64,000 nucleotides of DNA from Platynereis dumerilii (GCA_026936325.1 JAPTHN010000012.1:35226537-35290536), one strand, 5' to 3'. Positions 24,995-37,700 are shown, counted from the first letter of the stretch. A program made the numbers and translations. Notes: a model not told the origin generated them from the letters alone.

Positions 24995-25230
24995 CAAACC
25001 CATGAAATTTTTAGGAGGATGCTGATCGAATGACCTTACGGTGTCATTAGGGAGCAATTCAATTACTGGAGACTTAGCTGTGCTTTCCCCGGATGGCAAT
25101 CAGGGCATCAACATGTGGTCATGTATGTTTGACCTTATAGGGCTGGAGGAAGGCTATGACATGGTGTCCCTCATGTCAGAAGTCAACTTACAATATAAGG
25201 GCATAGGTAAATTTATATTGGGATTTAGAT
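24995..25230 (+). repeat. Repeat R1, block b, copy 2
   Basis: Nearly the same as 21150-21370 over GGAGGATGCTG, GGGAGCAATTCAATTACTGG and CAATCAGGGCATCAACATG. Confidence 0.7.
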
Positions 25231-25559
25231 TTGGACATATTACCGCAAATATTAGGAACAGAAGAGATGTCTAACTGAATTACATTTAAAACTACAGTAG
25301 TAATCATCTTGCTCTCAAACTGCAAACTAAGTGGTAGTGACGGAACTTTCAATTGTGGTGACATCACAGGCATGCACACTTGATTCTGTGGTTATGAAAT
25401 GAGTGACAATGTCTAGACATCAGACAAAAGTCGTCCTACACCTCCCAAACTCGGCAAAATCATCGCTGAAACATTGCTAAAGTGTGAAACGAAGTTATTA
25501 ATGCATGTAGGTGAAGAAATTCCTTTTCTAACGTGAGTTTGCAATTGAATTGACGATCA

Positions 25560-27160
25560 CTGTAAGTAAAGGCCCAAAGAACATGAGCGATCATTAATCA
25601 TTGCTTTAAGGACACATTCTCACTGCCGGCAACACAAGTTACTGCCAGTCTGGTGAAAATGAGAACTGCATGCTGCTGCCACCTGGCACAAAAGTTAATT
25701 TTGCGTGCTACAGCATTGCTGTCCAAAGAAATAGTTCCAATTTCATTGCACATTCACAAAATTTCTATTCAACATTGATGTATACCAGAGTCAGACTCGG
25801 CAATCACATTCTCTAAGGAAGTAGACAAGGCCATCAGCACACTCAGAAACAACCCCGGTGTCTTCCAGACAAAATTGTGTGTGTTCCTCTGATTGAAATG
25901 ATGTGGACGCTCGCAGGAGCTCGCGGAATAGCACACTAATCACTAGGTGGCAACACAAGACATCATATGTTCTGATCTGCGGAAATGCAAGAGCAGTCCA
26001 CTTGTAGAGTTAGTGCATTAATGGTATACAAATTTTTTATTTCAAAACAAACAATATTTCCAATAACCGTTGTGGGAATACCTTTCAGAATAGAATTTAT
26101 ACTTTCAAAATCACCTAGAACTTCTGACAATTTTACAGTGAAGTAGATTATAGCAGTTTTCTACATGGTGTTGTTGCGATTTGCATGCTAACACAAATAC
26201 AACCATAGAGTGAACCATTTTGGCGAGTGAATTCAAGACAGGTCAATCTGTCATCAATCACAGATAAATCAGTTGCTTGACCCTGCACATGACCTGTTGA
26301 AAGGATACCAGAAGGACCCAGACAAAGCTTTGCACAACTTGTCAGGAGTGATTGGCAGAAGAAGGTAAAGGGCATCGCCCCAAGGCAAATTCTGACTTCT
26401 CATGACAAATGGCAGTTCACAGATGAAGGATTGAGTGGGGATCCTTGCCACATCAACTGTAACTCTTGCCTAGGATAGATACATGTACAAGGTCAAACTG
26501 TGGAGTACTTTTGACCATTTTGGTAGAGTGGCATAGCATTGCAGCAGGATATCGGATAATTTATTGAATTGTACTGTAGAATCCTTACTCTCAATCTGTC
26601 ATCAGTCCAAGAATCATCAAATGCTTGACCCTACATCTAACCCATTGAAAGGATACTAAGACCAGCTGAACAAAGCTTTAAACAATTTGTCAGAAATGAT
26701 TGGCAGAAGAAGGTAAAGAGCATCATCCCAAGGTAAATTCTGACTTCTCATGACAGATGGCAGTTCACAGATGAGGGATTGAGTTGGGATCCTTGCCATG
26801 TCCACTGTAATTCTTGCCAAGGATATCTACAAGGTCAAACCTCACAATGTTGAATATCTCCACTTTACTGTAATTATTCACAATGTCTACATCATTTATT
26901 TATGTGCAGAACAGACTAAGGACAGGCAGTGATCAAGGTATAAAGGCTAGACTAAATCTTGGCACTCAACACAGGATATAAAAGCTACAGGCAGATGTAG
27001 GCCAAGTGCATCCCCTTGAGGTACATTTTGGCTGCTTATGACAGTTTATATCAGCCATGCCATTCAGGCTTGAAGGTTTATACCTGAGCCCTAAAGAAGC
27101 CATTAAGGGGTAAAGATGCCTGGTTGTTTGCACCAAAATGACACAAAACCACTGCCAACC
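25560..27160 (+). repeat. Repeat R1, blocks c-d-d-e, copy 2
   Basis: Block c at 25565-25630, block d twice (26240-26490 and 26590-26850), block e at 26880-27160. A loose end of the Tc1-like family (GAATTGTACTG at 26567-26577) lies between the two d blocks, pointing to an insertion or deletion there. Confidence 0.7.
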
Positions 27161-27229
27161 AAGAGACTTCAAAGATTTCTTTTAAAATTGCAGTGATTAG
27201 CCAACCCTTATTTGTAGTGTTATTTTAAC

Positions 27230-27425
27230 GATGTGATAGTTAAAGGTAGGGTAACCAGACTAAGTCAGAAACTTATTTACAGCTGGGCCGTGTTACAGCT
27301 GGGCCATGTTACAGCTGGGCCTACAATGCCATGGAATGACATGATGACCAGCCTTGGGATTGAACCCGGGTCCTTCGCTTGTGAGGCGAGTGCTCTACTG
27401 ATTGAGCTAACTGGACTGACAAAAA
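27230..27425 (-). mobile_element. tRNA-Val-like SINE (family S3) with a 15-bp tail repeat
   Basis: The - strand reads GTTAGCTCAATCAGTAGAGC, a CTCACAA loop (anticodon CAC, valine) and GGGTTCAATCCCAAGG, i.e. a D arm, anticodon arm and T arm. After it come three copies of a GTAACATGGCCCAGCT-type unit. The acceptor stem does not close, so it is a SINE head and not a tRNA gene. It occupies the e/f junction of R1. Confidence 0.7.
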
Positions 27426-27444
27426 GATATTCCTTGTGTAAGCA

Positions 27445-27690
27445 TTTATTAATCCCCATTTACCATTGTTATATGAAATGATATTATGCAAAAACTATGG
27501 AGTAATTCTAGATGTGCCACAATATATGGATGTTTTCACGGCACTCTTACGCCTACGCATGACCCATGACATATGCACTAATGGCCTGTCAGTCTGCAGT
27601 AAGTAAGCTGGCGGATGCATTGCAAGGCAGGACTTATGTTACTCAGGCATATGAAAGTGGCTGATGGTGTATGGTGATATATTGTGTCTT
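27445..27690 (+). repeat. Repeat R1, block f, copy 2
   Basis: Almost identical to 23859-24090 (TTACGCCTACGCATGACCCA, AATGGCCTGTCAGTCTGCAG). Confidence 0.75.
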
Positions 27691-27899
27691 CGCTTTATTT
27701 CCATACCATGAACCATAAAGATACTGAAGCTGCCAAACAATATACAGACATTTTTTGAAACTAAATTACAGTATAATGTCATTGAAGTTTTTTCAAACAA
27801 GTTCAGAAAGGACTTTTATCATTTCTTCTGTGATTCAGTCAAGTTTTATTTCATTTATGATAGTGGAACTTTAAAAGGTCTGCCCAAATTCTTGCTAGT

Positions 27900-28110
27900 G
27901 ATTCAGTGGGGGGGGGGGGTTGTCTAGTGGTGGCATGCTAGGCTGTCAATCGCTGGGTCCAGGGTTCTAATCCAGCTCTTGTCAGGTTACCTGGGTATAT
28001 ATTGGATAGCTGTTTGTCATCCTTTGTCTCATTGTCCTAATTAGCTTACCAAGTTCATAAATAAAGGACATAATGACCCAAACATCCATACTTCCAATGC
28101 TGCAGATGCT
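27900..28110 (+). mobile_element. tRNA-derived SINE (family S2)
   Basis: The head TTGTCTAGTGGTGGCATGC (A box) and GGGTTCTAATCCAGC (B box, one change) is followed by the body with CATCCTTTGTCTCATTG and AAAGGACATAATGACCC, as at 11935-12150. Confidence 0.75.
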
Positions 28111-28349
28111 TAGGTAACAATAAAAGTGCCTAGATCTTGATAACTGTTTACTTTGGAAAGTTTGCATTAAGATCAAGTCCACCGTCAAAAGCAGCAGGGG
28201 AAGCGGTTGAGAAGTCACAAAATGCAAAAACTTCCAGAACAGAGCAGGTGTTTGTCAGATCTGCGTGATGTTTTAATGCAAACACTCAATCTCAAACAGT
28301 GTAGAAACACTAAGTCTTATGGCTTATAAAGCAACAGAAGATTTATCTT

Positions 28350-28620
28350 TTTTCCAACAAACATTGCACAGAATTGAATTTTTTTTCTCCAAGGGAATAC
28401 ATTTGAATGTCAGAGGCTTCCATTTACTGTCTTTGGAGTTATTTACAGTCTGGCTTTACAGCTGATACATCAAGTAGAATGTGAGTCTATAAAACATTCA
28501 GTTGGATGTCGTATGTGATTAGATTATAAGTTGTCCAGGGAGCTGCAATCTACTTTTCTATAACTGATGAGATGATCAAACGGCTGCCTCATTCGAGGCA
28601 GGCAGTCAGAATATTTTAGT
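28350..28620 (+). repeat. Repeat R1, block G
   Basis: CTTTGGAGTTATTTACAGTC, GAGTCTATAAAACATTCAG and GCTGCAATCTACTTTTCT match 40540-40810 and, reversed, 62060-62280. Confidence 0.7.
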
Positions 28621-28629
28621 GAATATCAT

Positions 28630-28735
28630 CCCAATTGCTCGGGGAGAAGGGTTTGTCTACTGGTAGCGTGCTGGGCTGCCAATCGCTGGGTCCAGGGTTC
28701 GAATCCAGCTATTGCCAAAAAACAGCTGGAAAAAA
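28630..28735 (+). mobile_element. SINE S2 head
   Basis: GTCTACTGGTAGCGTGC and GGTTCGAATCCAGC give clean A and B boxes, with a CTGCCAA loop (glycine-like). The body is lost after about 30 bp. Flanking bases do not form an acceptor stem, so I do not call a tRNA gene. Confidence 0.6.
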
Positions 28736-28796
28736 TAGTTAGTAATAACTTGATACCAAAACACAGTTTATATTGCACAGCATGGTCTAGTGAACA

Positions 28797-29290
28797 TTAA
28801 AAGTGCCATAGCTTCCACACAGAAAATAGCCCAATGACGAATATTTTGGCTATTGGAAGGAAAGTGTCTTTAAAACGCTTTGCCCTGATAGAGGGCATCC
28901 GATATCTGCTCCCACTGGGCAAAAGCTCAAAGAGTTCATGAAGTATTTGTGTATCTTGCATGGTCTTATTAGCAGGCGAACCACACAATTCATATAATGA
29001 GATACATTATTGTCAATTGCATAATTCCGTTTTGAACAAATGCTCACAAACTTTGTTTGGCAGACTCCGTTCATTCTTAAGCTGTTTACTCAGCAACCCA
29101 AGGAAAGCCACATTGGCATATATAAGAACTGGTGTAATAACAGTGCTAAAGAAAGACACAATCAAATCATAATTAACATTAAGTTTAACCGGATACCTTA
29201 CAAAATACCATCTTTTAGATTCTTTTTTACATTGAGTGTTAACATGAGAAGCAAAATTGAATTGATTGTCCACAATTATGAGAATATATT
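28797..29290 (-). mobile_element. LINE fragment, Rex1-like 3' end
   Basis: - strand peptides: MQDTQILHELFELLPSGSRY with RAKRFKDTFLPIA (about 28950-28840), and upstream VITPVLIYANVAFLGLL (about 29150). LFELLPSGSRYR followed by RFKDTFLP is the C-terminal signature of Rex1/Babar-type LINEs. Pieces lie in different frames. It sits inside R1. Confidence 0.7.
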
Positions 29291-29309
29291 TGTAATTGTC
29301 AGAGATGTT

Positions 29310-29530
29310 CCTGTTGCTTGACCCTGCACCTGACCTATTGATAGGATACTAAGAGCAGCAGAAAAAAACTTGCCTGGGGTGATTGGCAGAGGAAGGCAAG
29401 GACTAAGGAGCATCACCCCAAGGCAAAGAGTGACTTCTCATGACAGATGGAAGTTCACAGATGAGGGATTGAGTGGGGATCTACAGACACATTCACTGTG
29501 TTACCCTTCTGAAGGATATCTACAAGGTTA
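29310..29530 (+). repeat. Repeat R1, block d
   Basis: TTGACCCTGCACCTGACC, GGCATCACCCCAAGG-like words and GATGAGGGATTGAGTGGGGA follow the order of block d elsewhere. Confidence 0.65.
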
Positions 29531-29644
29531 AACGTCACAGCTATAGTTGACAGTCATTTCATTTTTTATTCACAACTGTGGGCAAGTGGGTGCTTTGGTG
29601 ATAGGGCTTCAAAATTTTCAATTAATGCATTGAACAGATTTAAA

Positions 29645-30541
29645 TAGTGGGGCAGATTTGTCATGAATAGGGAAGTAATAATGCATTTATACATAGAAGC
29701 ATAAAACTTGACACACTATTCAAAAACGTCTTAAAGAAAATATTTAGATAGGGAGCCACTTCAGATTTGACCTGGTTGACCCATGGCAGCCATTTTCCAA
29801 AATGGCGGCTAATTTTCTTGCTTTCTGTGAAGTGCCTATAGTTTTAAAGTATGAAATCAGTGCTCATTATTCCTTCTACAGATCTAAAAAACATTATCAA
29901 TTGATTTCTGGATTGAACTGAGGAATTTTAGGGTAGTCAGGGTCAATTTTGTTAGAACTGTTGAAGAAAATGTATCATTTTCGCGGTTTCCCATAGTTTC
30001 ATGGAATCTCAATTGATTTTTAAACTGAATTCCTTGTAAGAAGAGCTTTCAAATGAATGGTCGCATCAATAGTTTCCGTGAATTCTTTGTCAAATAAAGA
30101 AAAAAAAAATCTTCAAAAAACTATTTATTTTCATTTTTTCCATTTTCGTACCAAGTTTACGAAACCTATTTATGGTGGTACTCATTTGAAAGCTCTTCTT
30201 GCAAGGAATTCAAATAATTTATGAAACTTATGTTAAGATTTATAAAGGATTGGTGTAACGATTCGTAACTGCAAAATCAAGAGTTTGAATCAATATTTCT
30301 AACAAAAAGGATTCCAACAAGCCTGAATAAAGTCCAGGCAATAAAAGACAATATTTACATGTATTCTATTTGTAGTAACTACACAGAAAACAGCAAAATG
30401 GAAGAATTAACCACCATTTTGGAAAATGGCTGCCAGTAACCACCTAAGGGACCCTATCTAAATATGTTTGTATGGATGTTTGCGCCAAATTTCTTGCTTC
30501 TACGTATAAATGCGCTATTTTTTTACCTACCTGCCCCGCTA
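29645..30541. mobile_element. Long-TIR foldback element inserted in R1
   Basis: The ends TAGTGGGGCAG and CTGCCCCGCTA begin imperfect inverted arms of about 170 bp, which share GCAGCCATTTTCCAAAATGG (reversed on the right). A second, inner inverted pair (GAAGAGCTTTCAAATGA-type, 30043 and 30183) makes the whole 897 bp palindromic. R1 block e words continue on both sides. Confidence 0.75.
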
Positions 30542-30599
30542 AAAATGATGAACAGGGATCAAGGTAATAAGCTGAGGTTAACATATTGAAAATTGGCAC

Positions 30600-31184
30600 A
30601 CAAAACTCCAGTTAATTATTTAAAATAAATATTTATAAAAAAGTAAAAGTTACATGACAATATTATATTCGCGCAGCGAAACGGCCGAAGGCCGTAGAGC
30701 GAAGCGAACTGAGTGCAAGAGAAGACCTAAAAATCTGTGCAGTGATGGTCTCTACATCAACAGTCCACAGCTGGGAATTAGGTCAAGTGGGTCGAGCTTC
30801 TTATCAATGATTTAGTTTCATATTTAATAAAACATAACATATTCATCTTCAAAAGAGTCTTAAAAATTCAATTTTCTGTGGTAATATATCCTGTACCAAT
30901 AATTTTTATGGAATAGTTAATTATTAGCATTGACAAGCCAAATCATATTATTTTGAAACATGTCATTCATTTAATTCAATCAGACAACAAGAAAACATAA
31001 CAAAATTAAAGTTACATAATCTTATGAAATGATTATTATGTGACAGTGAACAGTTAATCTGCGTGCAATGTTATTGTTTTTGTATTACTATATATTTATA
31101 CTATTATGTAATATCAACAATCTAACATAGACTTGACGTTGGCAGCTTTCAGTGCTGTCTGCCTTTCTACCATTTAGCTGATTA
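30600..31184. other. No gene recognised
   Basis: AT-rich; a short G/C-rich tract GCGAAACGGCCGAAGGCC at 30678-30695 looks like the end of a dispersed repeat. Confidence 0.35.
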
Positions 31185-31330
31185 TCTATCAGTCTCATTT
31201 ATCTATTTAATATATATCTATCTATCAATTTATCTATCTATCTGTCTGTCAATATATCTATCTATCTATCTGTCTATTTATTTATCTCTCTATTTATTGA
31301 TATATTTATCTATTTATCTATTATATTTTT
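31185..31330 (+). repeat. TATC/TGTC microsatellite
   Basis: Interrupted ATCT/GTCT tetranucleotide repeats, densest at 31215-31275. Confidence 0.9.
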
Positions 31331-33926
31331 TGCTTAGTTTATCTTGCTATTCTACATTTTTCCCTGTCTTTCCATGTATCTGTCTTTCTAATTTTCTGAA
31401 GCAGTAACTGCCTTTCACACATTGAATAGGAAATAAACATGAAAGTTATGGTAACACTATAAGTCCTACAAATTTTTTTTAAGTGCTGCGCGAATTTCAT
31501 GGCAGTGCCATTTACATATTAATATCATTATGCAGGATAATGGCACTTGCAAAGAGAGAATTCTTAAATCTTAATGTTCTCATCAGTAAGAGATGCCAGC
31601 TTCTTCAACTGGGTATGTTGGACCATTCTGCGTACTAATAAGTAAGTGTTGTGTATCACAGGTTTCATAGTTTCATATAGAAATGCAAAAACTAGCAAAA
31701 CTCATTTTGCTATGTTATTTGAATGACTTCATTGAAATGTATCAGCCTCAACAAATTGCTTTTTACCCATATTTTATGACATATTCAATATGTTTGGAAT
31801 AATAGCTGTAATAATATCGCTCCTTTTCCACTTTACATGGTCTGTGACACTCTCACGACCTGTCGTTCTGTACAAAGTGGATATATACAATGTATGAGTA
31901 TGGCTGTTCAATAGTCGTAATCTGAATTTTTGGTATGCAGACATGCTTTTGGTATGCAGACATGCCTGTGGCATGTTGTTCTTGCAAATTTGTCCTCCGC
32001 ATTGAGAATGGCTGATTCTTTCTTTCTTTCTATGCAAGACCATTCAGTAAGGTCGCTGAGGCGACTGTGTAGTACCGTATAGGTTGGTTGTAGTAATTTC
32101 CTGATTGTCCATGAAATTTACCAGGCTAAATTAATGCATGTGACTACCCTGAGGCAGGGACTTAGCCAGAAACCAGGTAAGGGGTGGTTTTGTTCCAGAT
32201 GACCTTTGCGAGGCCCAAAGGGCCAAAGCCCGTTCGACAGGGGGTCTGGGGGCCGCTTTAGGCCCCCAGAAGCCAACGGATTTTATGCATATTGATTCTG
32301 AGCTGCTTTAAGGTTATTATTCTTTCATAGAAAGTCTGGTATAAAAGGCTGAAAATGCTGTTGTTTTTTTAAAACTCTTCTGCAAGGTATCAAACTTATC
32401 ATTACACAGACATGTGTAATTTGAGAATTCTTCTGTACTCTGTGCCAAGATTAGGATATTGGAAAAGTGTCCAATAATGGTTTTTAAACTATTTTTTTAA
32501 ACTTTTGATGGGAATATTTGTCAAGTTGCAAGGAAGCGTGTGAGACTCTCATCCTCGGATTGTTTGCCTAATCGAAGACAGCACTGGAGAGTAGAGACTC
32601 CAATACCAATAACATAAATATCCATTATACATCGTTCCCTATGCTAAATACGTTTACAATATATGAAAGGAAGTGATTTTCTGGAATCTAAATACCTTGT
32701 ACATTGATTTGACCACTTTATCATGGTCATCTGGGTTAAAAATGACCAACATTCTGCAATTGGTAACCATGCTAACTAAATATTATGGTACTTCAAAGTG
32801 CAAGAATGCAAAGTAGTCTCTCAGAAGAAAACACCATAGATAAAAAGACAATTCTTTTAAATGAAAGTGGCTTTTCAGCAGAATAAGTTATAAGTCCCGG
32901 AAGTCTTGCTTTTCCATATAATATTATATACATGTACATCAAAGCCGATCAGCAGACATTACCACTGCTTTATATTCTTGACCCATTTGAGATATTACTG
33001 GCTCACCTGGTACGATACCAGAATTACACTAAAATTGCAACAGATGGAAAACAAGAGATCTTAAAGGAAGGAGTCCAATAAATGTTTCCAATTTTTGTAA
33101 AATCTGTGGTCTTTGTCCCGTAAATATGGTTCTGACGTTGAGGAAAACTCCCGGAACAAACTTTTGTGACAAAAATATAATTTTAAAATTGCGTTTTCAC
33201 AATCAAGGTCACATGCTTATGGCATTTGTGAGGATTTGCTTTAAAGGTCTGCTAAAAGTGACTTTAGTTTTGGGCCAAAGGGGGGGGGGGTTTCTGACCC
33301 CCATATCCCCCCCCCCCCCTTGGCTACGCCCCTGCCCTGGGGCCTGGGTTATAACCAGACCAACAAAGTACAGCCCCAATCCTCCCATGCAGGTACACTG
33401 CCTACACAGCAGCCCTCAGCCACTATTCCAGGCATTGACATAGTTTGCCTTCTCAGCCAATCAGCTAACGGGATTCAAAAACCCTAAGGGTATAATTTAT
33501 GTGACCTTCCAATTTGAGGACAAGGAATCTTTATAGGGAGGTCATTTTGAATCTTTAAACTTGCTAACCACAAAAATAGCAACCCCTTAATGGATAACAG
33601 ATGGGCTATTTTGAGTATTAGAGAGAAGATAGTGTGATAAACTCACATTAAAAAGTACTTTACACCGTTTTGAAAACAACAGAAATGTCACATGCCAGGA
33701 ATGACCAGTAGCTCATGAATATCCAATTTTTACCCAAAATAGTGACTTTTGCAGCCTGTGTGGGCAGGGGTTGTCTTGACAGGGTGATTCTGCCAGGTAA
33801 CAGGCCAATTTGCCTTAATCAATGCATGAATAGTTCAAATTAATTTTTTCCCTTTTGAGCCCTTTATTTCATTCTAATTTACACTCCAGACCAGAATAAA
33901 GTATTTTCTTCTTTTTTTCTAGAATA
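31331..33926. other. No gene recognised; two short repeat ends
   Basis: 32200-32285 holds GGCCCAAAGGGCCAAAGCCC and GGGGGTCTGGGGGCCGC, a GC-rich palindromic repeat. 33275-33345 holds facing G and C runs ending in GGCTACGCCCCTG. Otherwise AT-rich with only short frames. Confidence 0.45.
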
Positions 33927-35000
33927 CAGGGTGGGGAACCAAAATTTTCCATGAACTTCCTTGTGCTAAAAAAGCATCTCACATCTACAGGAAAATTGTG
34001 AAAACGATACAGCATAATCATTAAGATATCAGCCATACCTGTGGAAGGTTAGAATGAGCTGTGATTAAAAATGACTCCACAGGAGACAAAAAGGAAGAGG
34101 TGGTCAGATTTGCTTCAGTGCCAAATGGACTAAAAAACAATCCCTGACATAGTCAGAGTGACCTCACGACTGGAATACAATATCATGAAGGCAATCAATG
34201 ATTAGAAAGGAATAAGACGGATGTCTGGGAGTTTGTGGAGAGAATTAAGAGAGGAATGGAGCATTCCTGGAGTGATTGACGACAAAACTGATAAGGTACC
34301 TCCAACCTCCATGAGAGAGGTGGTTGAAGAGCTTCAGGTGGACCTCAAGGCTGCCAGAGCGGCTATGCAAAATGATTTTGGCCTGAAATCATATGTCAGG
34401 ACCCCAAAGACACAATTCAGCCTATTCCATGAAGACCAGAAGATAGAAAAGGTGAAAAATGGTGGGCTACATTAGGAAGCATGGCTCGATATTCAATTTT
34501 TTTCTCAAACTATAAACGTTTGGTTGTGGATTCTATTGTCAACAAAAGAAATGGCAAATTCTATATAAAATCAATAGAAGATGTCGATTGGACATTCAGG
34601 GCAAAGTATCCAGCTCATGCAATGGTTTCAGGAGTCATAACTTCAGATAGAAAAATGATGCTTTATTTCTTTTTTATGGGAGTAAAGGGGGACGGACCGG
34701 ATGCATACTACTTGGTCCAGTGATGTCATGTTTTGCCATGGCTGGATCTGAATTACTCTAACGGCAACTATAGGCAGACTCAGGATGGTTTCCCATGCCT
34801 TGTGGCCAAGAAAGTTCACGATTTCCACTTCAAGAAATTTTGGAGACTTCTGGGCGGCCAACTTCTGGCCCTCATCCAGCTCGGACCTTAATTCCCATTA
34901 CTTTTCCGTGTAGGGTATCTTAGAATAGATGGTCAACAAGACCTGTCACCACGATATTATTGTCGTCCTTACTGTCTTCATAGCTCACGGCCTCAAAATA
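33927..35000 (+). mobile_element. Tc1/mariner-like transposon relic
   Basis: A CAGGGTGG end preceded by TA (33925-33926) opens the element, the same end type as 39048-39604. Transposase pieces in different frames: VEELQVDLKAARAAM and FGLKSYVRTPKTQFSLF (34325-34425), FRAKYPAHAMVSGVITSD then KGDGPDAYYLVQ (34590-34722), and AKKVHDFHFKKFW (about 34800). These match the order of the helix-turn-helix region and DDE core of mariner-type transposases. Internal stops and frame changes make it dead. No right TIR was found, so it is truncated or decayed there. Confidence 0.75.
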
Positions 35001-35590
35001 TGAAGGCACTTTTTTTCAAAGCATCACCAAGTTTAGACGGCCATATTGAATTTTTGATTGAAGATAATACAAGTCAAACTTCACAAAAAGGATCCTTTTT
35101 GTCTTGTTTCTAAGGCCTGAAAATATGAATTTGTTATGACTTAGCAAAACCTTTCATTTTGATTGAAGTCTGAAATATTCCAAATTTTGAAAAATTTGCT
35201 TCCTCACCCCGTAAGACGTCAGTAGGCTTATTTAGCAATTATAATTTGAATTTAATAAATGACACGTAAAATAATGAAGATATATATGTTAATAATATTA
35301 GAGGCTGTTAAAAAAGATTCTCAGGTAATCCCTGTGCCAGAATGACTCTTGGTTTCATGAACGTAAAAGGGAATCATTAGGGAACAAATATTGACATCCC
35401 AGGACCTTCTGGACTTCTGATATATTCGGATTAGATAGGCTTGGCTGAATCTCATATTATTTCATTGCAACAACTTAATAATTCTTTGACTAACACAAAC
35501 TGATCCCTGAGTTTTAACAGCTTATGACGAATCCATCATGAAATTTAACCACTCAGAGGCAAATTCTCCTTACAGCTTCGGTGAGTCACC
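35001..35590. other. No feature recognised
   Basis: AT-rich. The right part of the mariner-like relic could extend into it. Confidence 0.3.
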
Positions 35591-35790
35591 TATTTTTGTC
35601 CATCAGCCTCCTTTCAACATTTATGGGTTGATGAATGAGGTATCGGGGACAGATTGTCAGTCTTGCGACTCAAGAATTAATTGCTCTGGGGTGTGTAGCT
35701 GACAATTTGTTTGGCGGATCAATGCCACCTCCACTGTGGGATCCAAGTCAAAAAAATTACACTATAAGATCTGAATTTTCTACTTATAGT
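35590..35790 (+). repeat. Repeat R1, block A, copy 1 (intact site)
   Basis: CCTCCTTTCAACATTTATGG, GGTTGATGAATGAGG, GGACAGATTG and GCGGATCAATGCCA. It serves as the empty site for the MITE inserted in the next copy. Confidence 0.7.
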
Positions 35791-36189
35791 GTAATAAAAT
35801 GTTTGAGTTGGGCATAGAACAAACAAAACACGGAAAGTTGATATAGTATGTATACCCATTTGTCAATTCCAGGTGTCAGCTAACAGTGATAGATGAAATT
35901 TTCAATGAGCCATTGGTCAGCTCTTGCTGTTCTAATGCAGATGGTAAGCCAGGCAATGGACTTCAAAATAGAGGCTTCAGAGGGACTCTGTAGTTGTTTT
36001 GAAAGCCATTGATATTTTTTCTGCATTTTGGACCTTGCGCTTGATCGAGATGAAAGTTAGTATGCGCTTAACTTCATACAATTAATGCTCAACCTAATAG
36101 TTAAAAGTTTTTGTCTCAAAATGTAGAAAAAAGGGGATCAGATCAACTCCTCCAAAACTATCCAGGGACACTCCTTAGGGCTTCAGCGA

Positions 36190-36540
36190 CACCATTATTT
36201 TTGTCCATCGACCTCCTTTCAACACTCTAAAGAATTTCAGACAAACTTGTTTTTTTAGATTCAAACTGGTTTTTTGAAAAACCAAATTTCAATGCAGAAA
36301 ACCAAAATGGATTTTTTTAAATCCATGTTGGTTTTGCATTGAAATTTGGTTTTTCAAAAAACCATTTTGAATCTAAAAAACCAATTTTGTCCCGACATTT
36401 TTTAGAGTGAACCTTTATGGGTTGATGAATGAGGCAACAGGGACAGATTGCTTGACTTATGAGTTGACCAGGAACTGCTCTGGGCTGTGTGGCTGACTAT
36501 TTGTTGTGTGGATCAATGCCATTTCCACCCGGACCAAGAG
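36190..36540 (+). repeat. Repeat R1, block A, copy 2 (interrupted)
   Basis: Same words as 35590-35790, but split after CCTTTCAA by the foldback element at 36233-36409 and resuming with AACCTTTATGGGTTGATG. Confidence 0.75.
36233..36409. mobile_element. 177-bp palindromic foldback MITE (family P) in R1 block A
   Basis: CACTCTAAAGAATTTCAGAC at the left and TTTTTTAGAGTG at the right, with arms matching 2763-2931. AA (or AAC) is present on both sides and once in the uninterrupted copy, suggesting a 2-3-bp target duplication. Confidence 0.85.
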
Positions 36541-37085
36541 CTACAAATTGCTTTTCAAAACTATGTTTCTAAGGCAATGGTATGTGTGGTGAAGTAATCA
36601 TTATTGTATTTACATATTTCCGTTATCAGTTCCAGAAGAAAAAATGTTAGACTACACAATTTCAAGCAATTTAAATATTTTGTTTAGTCAGACAACATTA
36701 ATGTCTTTTTCATATATAATCCTTGCCGCCTGTTTTATCGCTAACGAATTTTTGGCAATCATATTCATAACATTTTCTCTGTCATTAGTCACTCTGTATC
36801 TGTAAATGTTCTAACACTGGTGGTAAGCCAGATGAAGCTAAAATTCATTTTAACAATCAAATAATATTTAACAAATTTATATGAAATAAATCCCCAATTT
36901 CACATCCTATAATTGAACCAGAAGAAAAAATGGTGGACTACATAATTTAAATTCAAATATTTTGTTTAGTCAGACAACACGTCTGTCTATTAAAACGCCC
37001 TTGTCGCCTTGTTCATCGCTAGATTGTTTTTGACAATCGTATCCATTTAATTTTCTCTGTCATTAGTCACTCTGTACATCAAATT
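36541..37085 (+). repeat. R1-related sequence with local duplication
   Basis: About 36620-36780 and 36900-37075 share GAAGAAAAAATGTTAGACTA-type words, TTTTGTTTAGTCAGACAACA and TTTTCTCTGTCATTAGTCAC, a tandem duplication of about 270-300 bp. Confidence 0.55.
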
Positions 37086-37089
37086 ATTG

Positions 37090-37700
37090 AATCAGAGCAT
37101 TTTCTGCTGTAAGAGTGAATGGTAGAAGAATGAAAAAAGCATCTAATCACCCCTAGGCAAATATTGACTTCTTGAGACAGATGTCAGTTTGCACCTTGGG
37201 GTTTAATTGGAGATCTTTCTTGCCACTTTCACTGCATAACACTTGATATCTACAAGGAGTTGACAATATTTTCATTTGCATAATTATTCACAATGTCAGG
37301 CAAGTGAGAGTATGGGTGACAGAGCTGTATATCACGTATTTACTAATGAGGGTGGACACTGGACAGGCAATATATTAATATATGTTATTTTGATTAAAAA
37401 TATTATAATAGACACTGGACAGGCAATATATTAATATATGTTATTTTGATTAAAAAGATTAAAATATAAAGTATTCAAAACACAAAAGCCAGTTTTAGGA
37501 ACATTATGGTATTGTGTGGTGTAAGCCACAACAAGCAAGCACAGGTTACAAGTAACTGACAGATGTAGGCCAAGTGCATCCCCTTGAGGTACATTCTGGC
37601 TGCTCAAAACAATTTATTCTGCCCATGCTAGCCAGGCTTGAAGGTTTATACCTGAGCCCTTGGGAAGCCATTAATGTTGGCAGGGTAAGAGGTGTCCGGT
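37090..37700 (+). repeat. Repeat R1, blocks d-e, copy 3
   Basis: Block d words at 37130-37260, block e words at 37555-37670 (GATGTAGGCCAAGTGCATCC, GAAGGTTTATACCTGAGCCC). Confidence 0.7.
37355..37466 (+). repeat. 56-bp tandem duplication
   Basis: GACACTGGACAGGCAATATA starts at 37355 and 37411; the two units are nearly identical, so the duplication is recent. Confidence 0.9.

Noticed and set aside
27230-27425. tRNA-Val gene
   Set aside because: The cloverleaf core is visible but the acceptor stem is missing and a repeated tail follows; this is a SINE head.
28630-28735. tRNA gene candidate with clean A and B boxes
   Set aside because: No acceptor stem closes around it, and the same head with a SINE body lies at 27900-28110.
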